Shown: piece by piece, positions 6,885-13,676 of the stretch
How the letters are laid out: each line of letters begins with the position of its first letter
Numbering within the stretch: the first letter of the stretch is position 1
Assembly (NCBI GenBank): GCA_002501085.1
Contig: DLRL01000112.1
Location: 1 to 24,548 of the forward strand
Direction of reading: 5' to 3'
From: Gemmatimonadales bacterium UBA7889
GTDB taxonomy: Bacteria; Gemmatimonadota; Gemmatimonadetes; Longimicrobiales; Gaopeijiaceae
Length of the DNA stretch: 24,548 bases
Translations under genes and position numbers: made by a program
Notes under the pieces: generated by a model
What the model was told of the DNA's origin: nothing
The model's database searches: none
Seen by the model: the letters and a program-made list of their open reading frames with translations, nothing else

Positions 6885-7856
6885 CTATCGGAAGGTCTCA
6901 AGAAATCTGGCTCGTGAAGCGTGGCGTAGCCGGACCAAGGCTTTTTCTTTGATCTGTCGCACTCGCTCACGCGTGACGCCAAGAAGAGAGCCAATATCCT
7001 CAAGGGTCATCGGCTTTTGATCATCAAGTCCGAAGTAGAGTCTTAGGATTTTCGCTTCCCGTTCCTTGAGAGACGCAAGTGCTACCTCAATCGTATCACC
7101 AAGCGCATGCTCGTAGGTCTCCTGTTCAGGGCCTGGAGAATACTGGTCAGGAAGATAGTCGAGAAGGCGACCGTTCTCTCCTGGTTTTATCGGTGAATCA
7201 AGGGAAAGATGGGAGCGTGACACTGCTAAAGTACTGCTCACTTCTTCTTCACTGAGATCCAGTTCCTGAGCGAGTTCTTTAACCGTAGGATCTCTTCCGA
7301 GTTCTTGTAATAGTTCTGAACTTCGCCGACCAATACGATGGAGTGCACCAGCACGATTCAGAGGAATCCGAACGATCCGGCTTTGTTCCGCAAGCATCTG
7401 AAGTATCGCCTGGCGTATCCACCACACGGCATAGCTAATGAATCTTATTCCCTTGGATTGATCAAATTTTTGAGCCGCTCGGATTAATCCCAAGTTGCCC
7501 TCATTTATGAGATCTGAAAGGGGAACACCTTGGTTCTGGTACTTCTTTGCAACCGAAACGACAAATCGAAGATTTGAGCGTACTAGTTTATCCAGTCCCC
7601 CCTTATCTCCCTCTTCGATGAGCTTTCCCAATCGAACCTCTTCTTCACGGTCGATAAGGGGGTAACGTCCAATCTCCCTGAAGTACTGGTCCAGTGATCC
7701 TTCCCCTAAGAATCCACCACGGCTGAAGGAGGTCATCAATAACGCAGGTAGTTTGGGCGAGAGATGGGACCGACTGACTCTTGCCGTTCGAAACATTCGA
7801 CAGACAATGCACTCGGATTCGGTGGATAGAATCAGGCTTGATTGACTCAGACGCAA
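6885..7856 (-). CDS. Sigma-70 family primary-type sigma factor without region 1.1
   Basis: This is an RNA polymerase sigma factor of the RpoD/RpoS-like group. From the TTG start it has 323 residues. Region 1.2 is about 53-85 (SLDQYFREIGRYPL). Region 2 is about 91-157, with LRFVVSVAKKYQNQG, DLINEGNLGLIRAAQKFD and FISYAVWWIRQAIL. Region 3 is about 160-215, and region 4 about 255-312 with LKEREAKILRLYFGLDD and the helix-turn-helix TLEDIGSLLGVTRERVRQI. Acidic region 1.1 is absent, so it may be a short primary sigma or a group 2 sigma. The TTG at 7856 is favoured by an AAGGAG site 8 bases upstream. An ATG at 7736 would give 283 residues and start right before region 1.2, but it lacks a ribosome-binding site. 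It lies 51 bases after the sigma-54 activator. Confidence 0.93.
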   Translation of the reverse strand: MRLSQSSLILSTESECIVCRMFRTARVSRSHLSPKLPALLMTSFSRGGFLGEGSLDQYFREIGRYPLIDREEEVRLGKLIEEGDKGGLDKLVRSNLRFVVSVAKKYQNQGVPLSDLINEGNLGLIRAAQKFDQSKGIRFISYAVWWIRQAILQMLAEQSRIVRIPLNRAGALHRIGRRSSELLQELGRDPTVKELAQELDLSEEEVSSTLAVSRSHLSLDSPIKPGENGRLLDYLPDQYSPGPEQETYEHALGDTIEVALASLKEREAKILRLYFGLDDQKPMTLEDIGSLLGVTRERVRQIKEKALVRLRHASRARFLETFR

Positions 7857-7864
7857 CCAGGGTT

Positions 7865-7870
7865 CTCCTT
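7865..7870 (-). promoter_or_regulatory. Shine-Dalgarno site supporting the TTG start of the sigma factor
   Basis: AAGGAG on the minus strand lies 8 bases before the TTG at 7856. The downstream ATG candidates (7796, 7736) have no comparable site. It therefore supports a 40-residue N-terminal leader on the sigma factor. Confidence 0.55.
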
Positions 7871-7907
7871 AAGAATCACCTGGGCAAGACATGAAGAAAA
7901 TCGAATC

Positions 7908-9269
7908 CTAGCCTTCTCTCACAAGACGATACCTTTCAATCTTCTTGTAAAGGTTGGACCTGGGCATTTCAATACGGCGAGCAGTTTCAGCCACATTCCA
8001 ATCATTCGCTCGAAGCTTGCCCAGAATGTAGGCGCGTTCAGCCTCTTCCTTGAAAGTACTGAAATTATCTAGTGCCAAGAGTTCCCTTCCCGGGTCGACA
8101 GATCTTGCTCGTGAGATAGTGAGCAAATCAACATCATCAGAGGTAATTTTACTGCCATCAGAAAGGATCAGTAAGCGCTCTACAGTGTTGCGCAATTCGC
8201 GAACATTTCCAGGCCAAGTCAATGTTTTTAGCTGCTCCATCGCCGCATCCGAGAAGACACGAGGTGTGCTTCGCTCACGCGCAGCCATTCCTTCGCTAAA
8301 GTGAGTTACTAGCATCGGAATATCTTCTTGGCGCTCACGCAAAGGTGGCACAGTAATCGGCACCACGTTTAGTCGGTAAAATAGGTCTTCACGAAACCCT
8401 CCATCCTCAATTTCCTGATCAAGGTTCTTGTTCGTCGCCGAGAGAACCCGAACATCTACTTCGACCGCTTCTGATCCTCCGATTCTGGTTAAAACCCCCT
8501 GCTCCAGTACCCGGAGTACTTTAGCTTGTGCATCCCGCGACATATCACCGATTTCATCAAGGAAAAGTGTACCTCCGTTTGCCTGTTCAAACTTTCCCGT
8601 TCGATCAGCGAAAGCCCCAGTGAACGACCCCCTCAAGTGCCCGAACAATTCAGATTCAATTAACTCTGATGGAATTGCGGCACAATTAACTTCAATGAAT
8701 ACGTTATCAGATCTTGATGAAAGTCGGTGAATAGCACGAGCAACAAGTTCCTTGCCCGTACCATTCTCACCAGAGATCAATATTCGAGCATCGGTTGCCG
8801 CCACCTTCTCAACCCGCTCCAGAACACGGCGGATAGGTAGTGAATTACCTACAATCTCATAGCGACTCTCAACCTGGCTCCGGAGTTCCGCCATGCTTTC
8901 TGTGAGACCCTTCAACTCCAATGCTCGACGAAAAGTGACAAGAAGGCGATCCGTATCCAAGGGCTTCTCAAGGAAGTCATACGCACCCCTTCGGGTTGCC
9001 TCTAGCGCGGTATCGATAGTCCCATGACCTGAAATCATGATTACCAGAGACCCCGGACTTTCATCCGCAAGCCTAGCGAGCACTTCCAGTCCGTCCATCC
9101 CTGGCATCTTCACATCCAAAAACACCAGGTCCGGCTGGAATGTGTTAGCAACTAGAAGAGCATCCGGCCCATCCTCTGCTACACGAACTTCCTGCCCCTC
9201 ATACTCAAAAACTTGTGCAAGGGCGTCACGGATTCCCTTCTCGTCATCGACGATCAACAAGCGGGCCAT
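7908..9269 (-). CDS. NtrX-like sigma-54-dependent response regulator
   Basis: This 453-residue protein is a two-component regulator that would activate sigma-54 RNA polymerase. The receiver domain (about 3-115) has the acidic pair in VDDE, phospho-acceptor Asp52 in FLDVKMPG and switch Lys102 in EKPLD. The segment MISGHGTIDTALEATRRGAYDFLEKPLD is like NtrX proteins. The AAA+ domain (about 138-370) has Walker A GENGTGKE (167-174), a GSFTGA loop (214-219) in place of GAFTGA, Walker B GGTLFLDEIGD (232-242), and the Arg-rich sensor regions FREDLFYRLNV and WPGNVRELRN. The Fis-type helix-turn-helix is at about 410-448 (NVAETARRIEMPRSNLYKKI). It starts immediately after the stop of the preceding gene with no gap. 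The NtrY-like kinase in this window is its likely partner, by family pairing only. Confidence 0.94.
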   Translation of the reverse strand: MARLLIVDDEKGIRDALAQVFEYEGQEVRVAEDGPDALLVANTFQPDLVFLDVKMPGMDGLEVLARLADESPGSLVIMISGHGTIDTALEATRRGAYDFLEKPLDTDRLLVTFRRALELKGLTESMAELRSQVESRYEIVGNSLPIRRVLERVEKVAATDARILISGENGTGKELVARAIHRLSSRSDNVFIEVNCAAIPSELIESELFGHLRGSFTGAFADRTGKFEQANGGTLFLDEIGDMSRDAQAKVLRVLEQGVLTRIGGSEAVEVDVRVLSATNKNLDQEIEDGGFREDLFYRLNVVPITVPPLRERQEDIPMLVTHFSEGMAARERSTPRVFSDAAMEQLKTLTWPGNVRELRNTVERLLILSDGSKITSDDVDLLTISRARSVDPGRELLALDNFSTFKEEAERAYILGKLRANDWNVAETARRIEMPRSNLYKKIERYRLVREG

Positions 9270-9932
9270 CTAGTCATCCCCATCTCTAGCATGTTCTTCT
9301 CTTTCAGGATTAGCCAATAGAAAGAGACTATCCGCACGGACGAACACCGACTCTATACCATCGGGTTTGGGTATCAATAGAGCATTCCGAGGCAGGGCCC
9401 TTCGTCCTTCTCGTCCAAAGGTTGTCAGAATCGCGGGTATGAGGCTCGAAGGTATCGGTATCTTGGCCATCCAGAGTCTATTGATGATTAAAGAAAAGTG
9501 GCCTTGATCTAGTGGAGCAATCATACCCTGCATTTCAACCGTGATGGTATCCGGTAGAAGTCCGATGATCTCGTCTAGTTTCGGGAGCCCCGGAAATTTC
9601 TCTGCAACAAGAAACGCAAACAACCTGATTTTTTCTTCTTCAAATTCCACCCTCGGCTCTAGGAGGCCCAGAGGAACGATCCCCGGAATCGCATAGCGAA
9701 CAACCGATGATACCTCGACTCCCGCTAGCACAAGCTTGTCATCGGATTCACCCCAACGCAGCCTCTCAAAACGATCCATCGTAAGATCAGAGAGGGACAC
9801 ACTAGGCTGACCATTTTCTGCACATTCCTCACAAGGATTTAAATCTAGAAAACGACTTGCTAAGGGGAGGCCCCATTTGAAGCCCGCGTATATAGCGGGA
9901 ATAAGAAAAACCAGAAACATCAATTTCCTCAT
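9270..9932 (-). CDS. Membrane-anchored protein of unknown function with a CxxC motif
   Basis: I do not recognise this 220-residue protein. It begins with a hydrophobic segment (residues 4-18) that looks like an uncleaved anchor or signal, followed by LNPCEECAENG with Cys34 and Cys37. The remainder alternates short hydrophobic strands with charged turns (DKLVLAGVEVSSVVRYAIPG, ITVEMQGMIAPLDQGHFSL), which suggests a beta-rich domain outside the cytoplasm. The C-terminus is charged and probably flexible. The gene starts 16 bases after thpR and its stop abuts the ATG of the NtrX-like regulator. It is thus firmly in that transcript and may be connected to its signal, but no function can be given. 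A GTAGG-rich run lies just before the ATG. Confidence 0.8.
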   Translation of the reverse strand: MRKLMFLVFLIPAIYAGFKWGLPLASRFLDLNPCEECAENGQPSVSLSDLTMDRFERLRWGESDDKLVLAGVEVSSVVRYAIPGIVPLGLLEPRVEFEEEKIRLFAFLVAEKFPGLPKLDEIIGLLPDTITVEMQGMIAPLDQGHFSLIINRLWMAKIPIPSSLIPAILTTFGREGRRALPRNALLIPKPDGIESVFVRADSLFLLANPEREEHARDGDD

Positions 9933-9948
9933 ACCCTACCTACCCTAC

Positions 9949-10512
9949 TCAAACAGAGACCAGCTTAGCACTGGAAACCACGCTGTATCGGGCACCGTTC
10001 TTGGATAGCTCACTACGAATAAGACTGGTCCTATCTACCTTCAATTCTCTATTGAAATCTAATTCAGCGAGTAGCTTGTCGAGTCCGCGAAACATACCTG
10101 CACCGGCCCTTTCCTTCGCTCGAGCAAGTGTAATATGCGGATGGAATACCCTTGCTTCAGATTCGAAACCGCACTGGCCGAGAGCCCATTCTAGGTCCTG
10201 TTTCAAACACCTGAGTTCGGGACTTGCGCCAATCCCGAGCCAGATCAGACTTGGAGAACGAATACTCGGGAACGCGCCAAACCCACCCAGAGCAAGTGAA
10301 AACACTCTGGTCTGCCTCGCCACTTTGGACATCGCTGCCTCGATTTGCTCTACCTGCCCACCACTCACTTCACCAAGACATTTCATTGTAATATGGAAGT
10401 TTTCTAGATCAATCCACCGCACGGGGAAATCTTTCTCTCGCAAAATATGAGTTGCATTCTGGATCCGGAGGCGCTCCCTCTTTGGGAGGTTCAAGCCTAT
10501 GAAGAGGCGCAT
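9949..10512 (-). CDS. thpR: RNA 2',3'-cyclic phosphodiesterase, 2H family
   Basis: ThpR (LigT) opens 2',3'-cyclic phosphate ends of RNA, and some members also ligate tRNA halves in vitro. With the ATG at 10512 the protein has 187 residues, the normal length. Both catalytic HxT motifs are present: His40-Ile-Thr42 in ENFHITMKCLG and His126-Ile-Thr128 in FHPHITLARAK. The N-terminus MRLFIGLNLP matches the family start (RxFIAL type). The frame stays open upstream to 10746, but that 78-residue extension is Arg/Ser-rich, unlike the family, and is not included. The next gene begins 16 bases downstream. It is divergent from the transhydrogenase operon. Confidence 0.93.
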   Translation of the reverse strand: MRLFIGLNLPKRERLRIQNATHILREKDFPVRWIDLENFHITMKCLGEVSGGQVEQIEAAMSKVARQTRVFSLALGGFGAFPSIRSPSLIWLGIGASPELRCLKQDLEWALGQCGFESEARVFHPHITLARAKERAGAGMFRGLDKLLAELDFNRELKVDRTSLIRSELSKNGARYSVVSSAKLVSV

Positions 10513-10691
10513 CTGATTTCGATTCGATGGTTGAATTAGGAGAGGCTTATTTCGATACCAATAACACCCTGATAGTTCCCGGCTTGATCTGTTACTTAGA
10601 GCGTGAACCGATAAGGTAGGGGCCAGTCCCGTGAGGCGTCGAGATAGCATGATAAATCTATCGGAGAGGAAGAGTAGAAATGGAGCACGGG

Positions 10692-10720
10692 TTGTGTTAC
10701 CTATTGGTGCTCTATAGGAT
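10692..10720 (+). promoter_or_regulatory. Candidate promoter for the transhydrogenase operon
   Basis: TTGTGT (10692-10697) and TAGGAT (10715-10720) are separated by 17 bases and lie about 50 bases upstream of pntA in the 258-base divergent spacer 10513-10770. The match to sigma-70 consensus is partial (3/6 and 4/6). The imperfect palindrome CCTAT-N9-ATAGG (10700-10718) overlaps the spacer and the -10 box. Nothing else convincing was seen in this spacer. Confidence 0.3.
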
Positions 10721-10770
10721 GGCCGCCTCTGTTTGGGGGTGCTCATCGAAAAATCGGCTGGAGAGTGCGA

Positions 10771-11901
10771 ATGAAGGTAGCCGTTCTTAAGGAAACGCGT
10801 TCTGCTGAAAACAGAGTTGCATTGGTCCCCTTAGGTGTCAAAAACTTGGTCAAGCGCGGACTTACTGTCGCTGTTCAGACGGGTGCGGGGGAGACATCGG
10901 GAGTCTCTGACCTCATGTACCGGGAAGCTGGTGCTGAGATCGCAGCCAACGCCCAAGAAACCCTCAAGGATGCGAAGCTTATTCTGGTTGTTAATCCGCC
11001 GGCTTCTAATGAACTGGCCGATCTTTCAGAAGGCTCCATCCTAGTTGGATTTCTTGACCCATTGTCGAATTCTGACCTAATAAGTCGGCTTATCGAACTA
11101 AAGGTTACCGGGATTTCAATGGAACTCGTCCCTCGAATTACACGAGCTCAATCGATGGACGCCCTGTCTTCGCAGGCTACGGTGGCAGGCTACAAGGCAG
11201 TTTTACTCGCCGCCAATCACCTGCCGAAATTCCTACCGATGTTTACTACAGCTGCAGGTACGATCCGCCCGGCTAAAGCGTTAATCCTTGGAGCAGGAGT
11301 TGCGGGGCTTCAGGCAATTGCTACAGCAAGAAGACTGGGAGCAGTCGTTGAGGCCTTTGATGTACGACCAGCTGTTAAAGAACAAGTAGAGAGCCTGGGG
11401 GCGTCATTCCTTGAGTCAGAAGAGGAAGTCACTGCCGAAGGAGAAGGGGGATATGCAAAAGAGCTCACAGAAGACCAGCATAGTAAGGAACTCGAACTGA
11501 TCGGCAGTGCACTAATAGATACAGATATCGTAATCACTACTGCTCAAATTCCTGGCAGAGAAGCACCGGTCTTGATCACTGAAGATATGGTTAGAACCAT
11601 GAAATACGGGTCGGTGATCGTTGACCTCGCTGCTGAAAGCGGAGGCAATTGCGAACTGAGCGAGGCTGGGGAGACCGTGCTAGCGCATGGAGTTCAAATA
11701 CTGGGGCCTTCAAATCTGCCAACAAGCATCCCCGTACACTCCAGCCAAATGTATTCAAAGAACATTGTCACCCTAATCAGTGAATTTCTTGGGGACGATG
11801 GTCAACTCCAATTGGATTTCGAAAATGATGTAGTGGGACCCTCTACCGTAACACACGGGGGTGAGGTTCAGAATGAACGTGTTAAATCGATAATGCGATG
11901 A
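10771..11901 (+). CDS. pntA: NAD(P) transhydrogenase subunit alpha part 1 (NAD(H)-binding dI)
   Basis: This is the soluble NAD(H)-binding domain of proton-translocating transhydrogenase, which moves hydride from NADH to NADP+ using the proton gradient. The 376-residue product starts MKVAVLKET and has the alanine-dehydrogenase/PNT fold. The mobile loop region is RAQSMDALSSQATVAGYKA (about 125-143). The Rossmann motif GAGVAG is at 174-179 with FDVRPAVKEQVESLGA behind it, then DIVITTAQIPGR and GSVIVDLAAESGGN. The ATG at 10771 is chosen because GGAG lies 8 bases upstream; an in-frame GTG at 10765 is too close to that site. It is the first of three genes, so the enzyme is the split (alpha1, alpha2, beta) type seen in Rhodospirillum rubrum rather than the E. 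coli fused alpha. Confidence 0.96.
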   Translation: MKVAVLKETRSAENRVALVPLGVKNLVKRGLTVAVQTGAGETSGVSDLMYREAGAEIAANAQETLKDAKLILVVNPPASNELADLSEGSILVGFLDPLSNSDLISRLIELKVTGISMELVPRITRAQSMDALSSQATVAGYKAVLLAANHLPKFLPMFTTAAGTIRPAKALILGAGVAGLQAIATARRLGAVVEAFDVRPAVKEQVESLGASFLESEEEVTAEGEGGYAKELTEDQHSKELELIGSALIDTDIVITTAQIPGREAPVLITEDMVRTMKYGSVIVDLAAESGGNCELSEAGETVLAHGVQILGPSNLPTSIPVHSSQMYSKNIVTLISEFLGDDGQLQLDFENDVVGPSTVTHGGEVQNERVKSIMR

Positions 11902-11947
11902 AACAGCTTGTGAACCGAGCTAACAACTTCACCTCCTGGGAGAACTA

Positions 11948-12232
11948 ATGGGCGAGTTCGACTTGATGACCGGACTTTACGTATTCGTGCTCGCAGCCCT
12001 CGCGGGCCGTGAGGTGATCACAAAGGTCCCCCCAACCCTACATACACCGCTCATGTCAGGTGCCAACGCGATTTCGGGAATCGCGATCGTAGGAGCAATC
12101 ATTGTCGCGGCAAAAGCAGAAGGTGCGCTGCAGGTGACGCTTGGGGTCATTGCCATCGCAATGGCTACAATCAATGTGATCGGCGGATTCATGGTTACCG
12201 ATCGGATGCTTGCCATGTTCAAGAAGAGGTAG
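11948..12232 (+). CDS. pntAB: NAD(P) transhydrogenase subunit alpha part 2 (membrane dII)
   Basis: This 94-residue protein supplies the N-terminal part of the membrane proton channel. It shows about three hydrophobic segments. The family-typical GREVITKVPPTLHTPLMSGANAISGI (about 20-45) lies in and after the first, followed by VGAIIVAAKA and INVIGGFMVTDRMLAMFKKR. The length matches the PntA2 subunits of split transhydrogenases (about 90-140). It follows pntA after 46 bases with a GGGAG ribosome-binding site close to the ATG, and ends 5 bases before pntB. The alternative would be a pseudogenised fused alpha, but the well-placed ribosome-binding site and clean ends argue for a normal separate subunit. 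Confidence 0.95.
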   Translation: MGEFDLMTGLYVFVLAALAGREVITKVPPTLHTPLMSGANAISGIAIVGAIIVAAKAEGALQVTLGVIAIAMATINVIGGFMVTDRMLAMFKKR

Positions 12233-12237
12233 GGATA

Positions 12238-13620
12238 ATGGACACAAGTATTCAGCTAACCTATCTGCTTTCCGCAATCCTATTCGTTGTCGGCCTGAAG
12301 CGCCTTCAGTCACCTGCAACAGCCCGTAAAGGTAATGGTCTCGCAGCCTTGGCAATGCTTCTTGCTGTCATCGCGACAGTACTTGAGACCCAAATCCTTG
12401 ACTGGACTTGGATCCTAGTAGGGGTCCTCCTAGGCGGAGTGATCGGTACAGCAGCAGCTCGTTTAGTTGAGATGACTTCAATGCCTGAACTCGTAGGGAT
12501 CTTTAACGCTTTTGGCGGCGGGGCTTCTGCACTCGTGGCAATCGCTGAGTTCCTTGCAACACCTGGGATTGGAGCAAGTACTACAGGAGTAACGATCCTA
12601 CTTGGTACCTTAATTGGAAGTGTGACCTTCACTGGTTCCTTCATCGCGTTCGCAAAGTTACAGGGCCTAATGACTGGGAATCCCATCATTTTCCCATTCC
12701 AAAATGCGTTCAATGCCCTGCTGCTCTTAGCTGCCGTCTCTTTGGGTGCGATGACCCTCGGTGTATTCGGGTCCGGAGACTCTCAGACACTCTTCTACAT
12801 GTTCTGCGGCCTTGCTCTTATCCTCGGAGTGTTGCTTGTGATTCCGATCGGTGGAGCGGATATGCCAGTCGTAGTCTCACTGCTCAACTCCTATTCTGGC
12901 CTAGCAGCCAGTGCTGCCGGCTTCGTGATTGGTAACACCGTCCTAATTATCTCAGGCGCGCTTGTTGGTGCCTCTGGGCTAATCCTCACGCAACTCATGT
13001 GCAAGGGGATGAATAGGTCTCTGGCAAACGTCGCCTTCGGTGGCTTTGGTGGAACCGCGGGCATTGATCGATCTGAGATTGGTCAACGGCCAGTGCAAAG
13101 TGCTGACGCGGAAGGAGTAGCAGCTGAACTGGGATATGTTAATTCGGTAGTGGTGGTGCCCGGATATGGACTGGCTGTGGCACAGTCTCAACATGAACTT
13201 CGGAAGGTGGGAGATCTACTGGAGGAACGCGGAGTTGACGTAAAATATGCGATCCACCCGGTCGCCGGTCGTATGCCAGGTCATATGAACGTCCTGCTCG
13301 CAGAAGCAGACGTGAGCTATGATAAACTCTACGATCTGGATGAGATCAATGATGATTTTGGAAATACTGATGCGGTGTTGGTTGTTGGAGCAAATGACGT
13401 CGTAAATCCAGCTGCGCGAGATCCACAATCTGTCATTACTGGAATGCCAATCCTGGACGTTGATCGGGCAAGGAGAGTCATCATCATGAAGCGCAGCCTT
13501 TCACCAGGCTTTGCTGGTATCGACAACGACCTCTTCTACATGGATAACACGCTGATGTTTTTTGGCGATGCGAAAGAATCCATGGCGGAACTGGTGCGCG
13601 AAATAAGAGAGCTGGCCTAA
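12238..13620 (+). CDS. pntB: NAD(P) transhydrogenase subunit beta (membrane dII and NADP-binding dIII)
   Basis: PntB carries most of the proton channel and the NADP(H)-binding domain. The 460-residue product (E. coli 462) has about nine hydrophobic segments over residues 1-270, including GIFNAFGGGASALVA and SLLNSYSGLAASAAGF. The dIII domain then has the GYGLAVAQSQ nucleotide loop (Gly309-Tyr310-Gly311), HPVAGRMPGHMNVLLAEA, VGANDVVNPAA, GMPILDVDRARRVIIMKRS and GFAGIDNDLFY. All canonical motifs are intact. It starts 5 bases after the previous stop and is the last gene of the operon. The short downstream spacer (13621-13676) faces the convergent decarboxylase gene and shows no clear U-tract terminator. 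Confidence 0.97.
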   Translation: MDTSIQLTYLLSAILFVVGLKRLQSPATARKGNGLAALAMLLAVIATVLETQILDWTWILVGVLLGGVIGTAAARLVEMTSMPELVGIFNAFGGGASALVAIAEFLATPGIGASTTGVTILLGTLIGSVTFTGSFIAFAKLQGLMTGNPIIFPFQNAFNALLLLAAVSLGAMTLGVFGSGDSQTLFYMFCGLALILGVLLVIPIGGADMPVVVSLLNSYSGLAASAAGFVIGNTVLIISGALVGASGLILTQLMCKGMNRSLANVAFGGFGGTAGIDRSEIGQRPVQSADAEGVAAELGYVNSVVVVPGYGLAVAQSQHELRKVGDLLEERGVDVKYAIHPVAGRMPGHMNVLLAEADVSYDKLYDLDEINDDFGNTDAVLVVGANDVVNPAARDPQSVITGMPILDVDRARRVIIMKRSLSPGFAGIDNDLFYMDNTLMFFGDAKESMAELVREIRELA

Positions 13621-13676
13621 GTAACCGTTTTTCCCTCCCCTACTCAGACAGAAGGTCGACGCTACAGAGAGGTCGA

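Noticed and set aside
10001..10450. 149-residue plus-strand frame opposite thpR
   Set aside because: It lies fully inside the well-identified thpR gene on the other strand and has no family features.
10513..10746. N-terminal extension of thpR to the upstream ATG
   Set aside because: The extra 78 residues are Arg/Ser-rich, unlike the family, and the normal 2H start MRLFIGLNLP lies at 10512.
10765..10770. GTG start two codons before the pntA ATG
   Set aside because: It would place the GGAG ribosome-binding site only 2 bases away; the ATG has the proper 8-base spacing.
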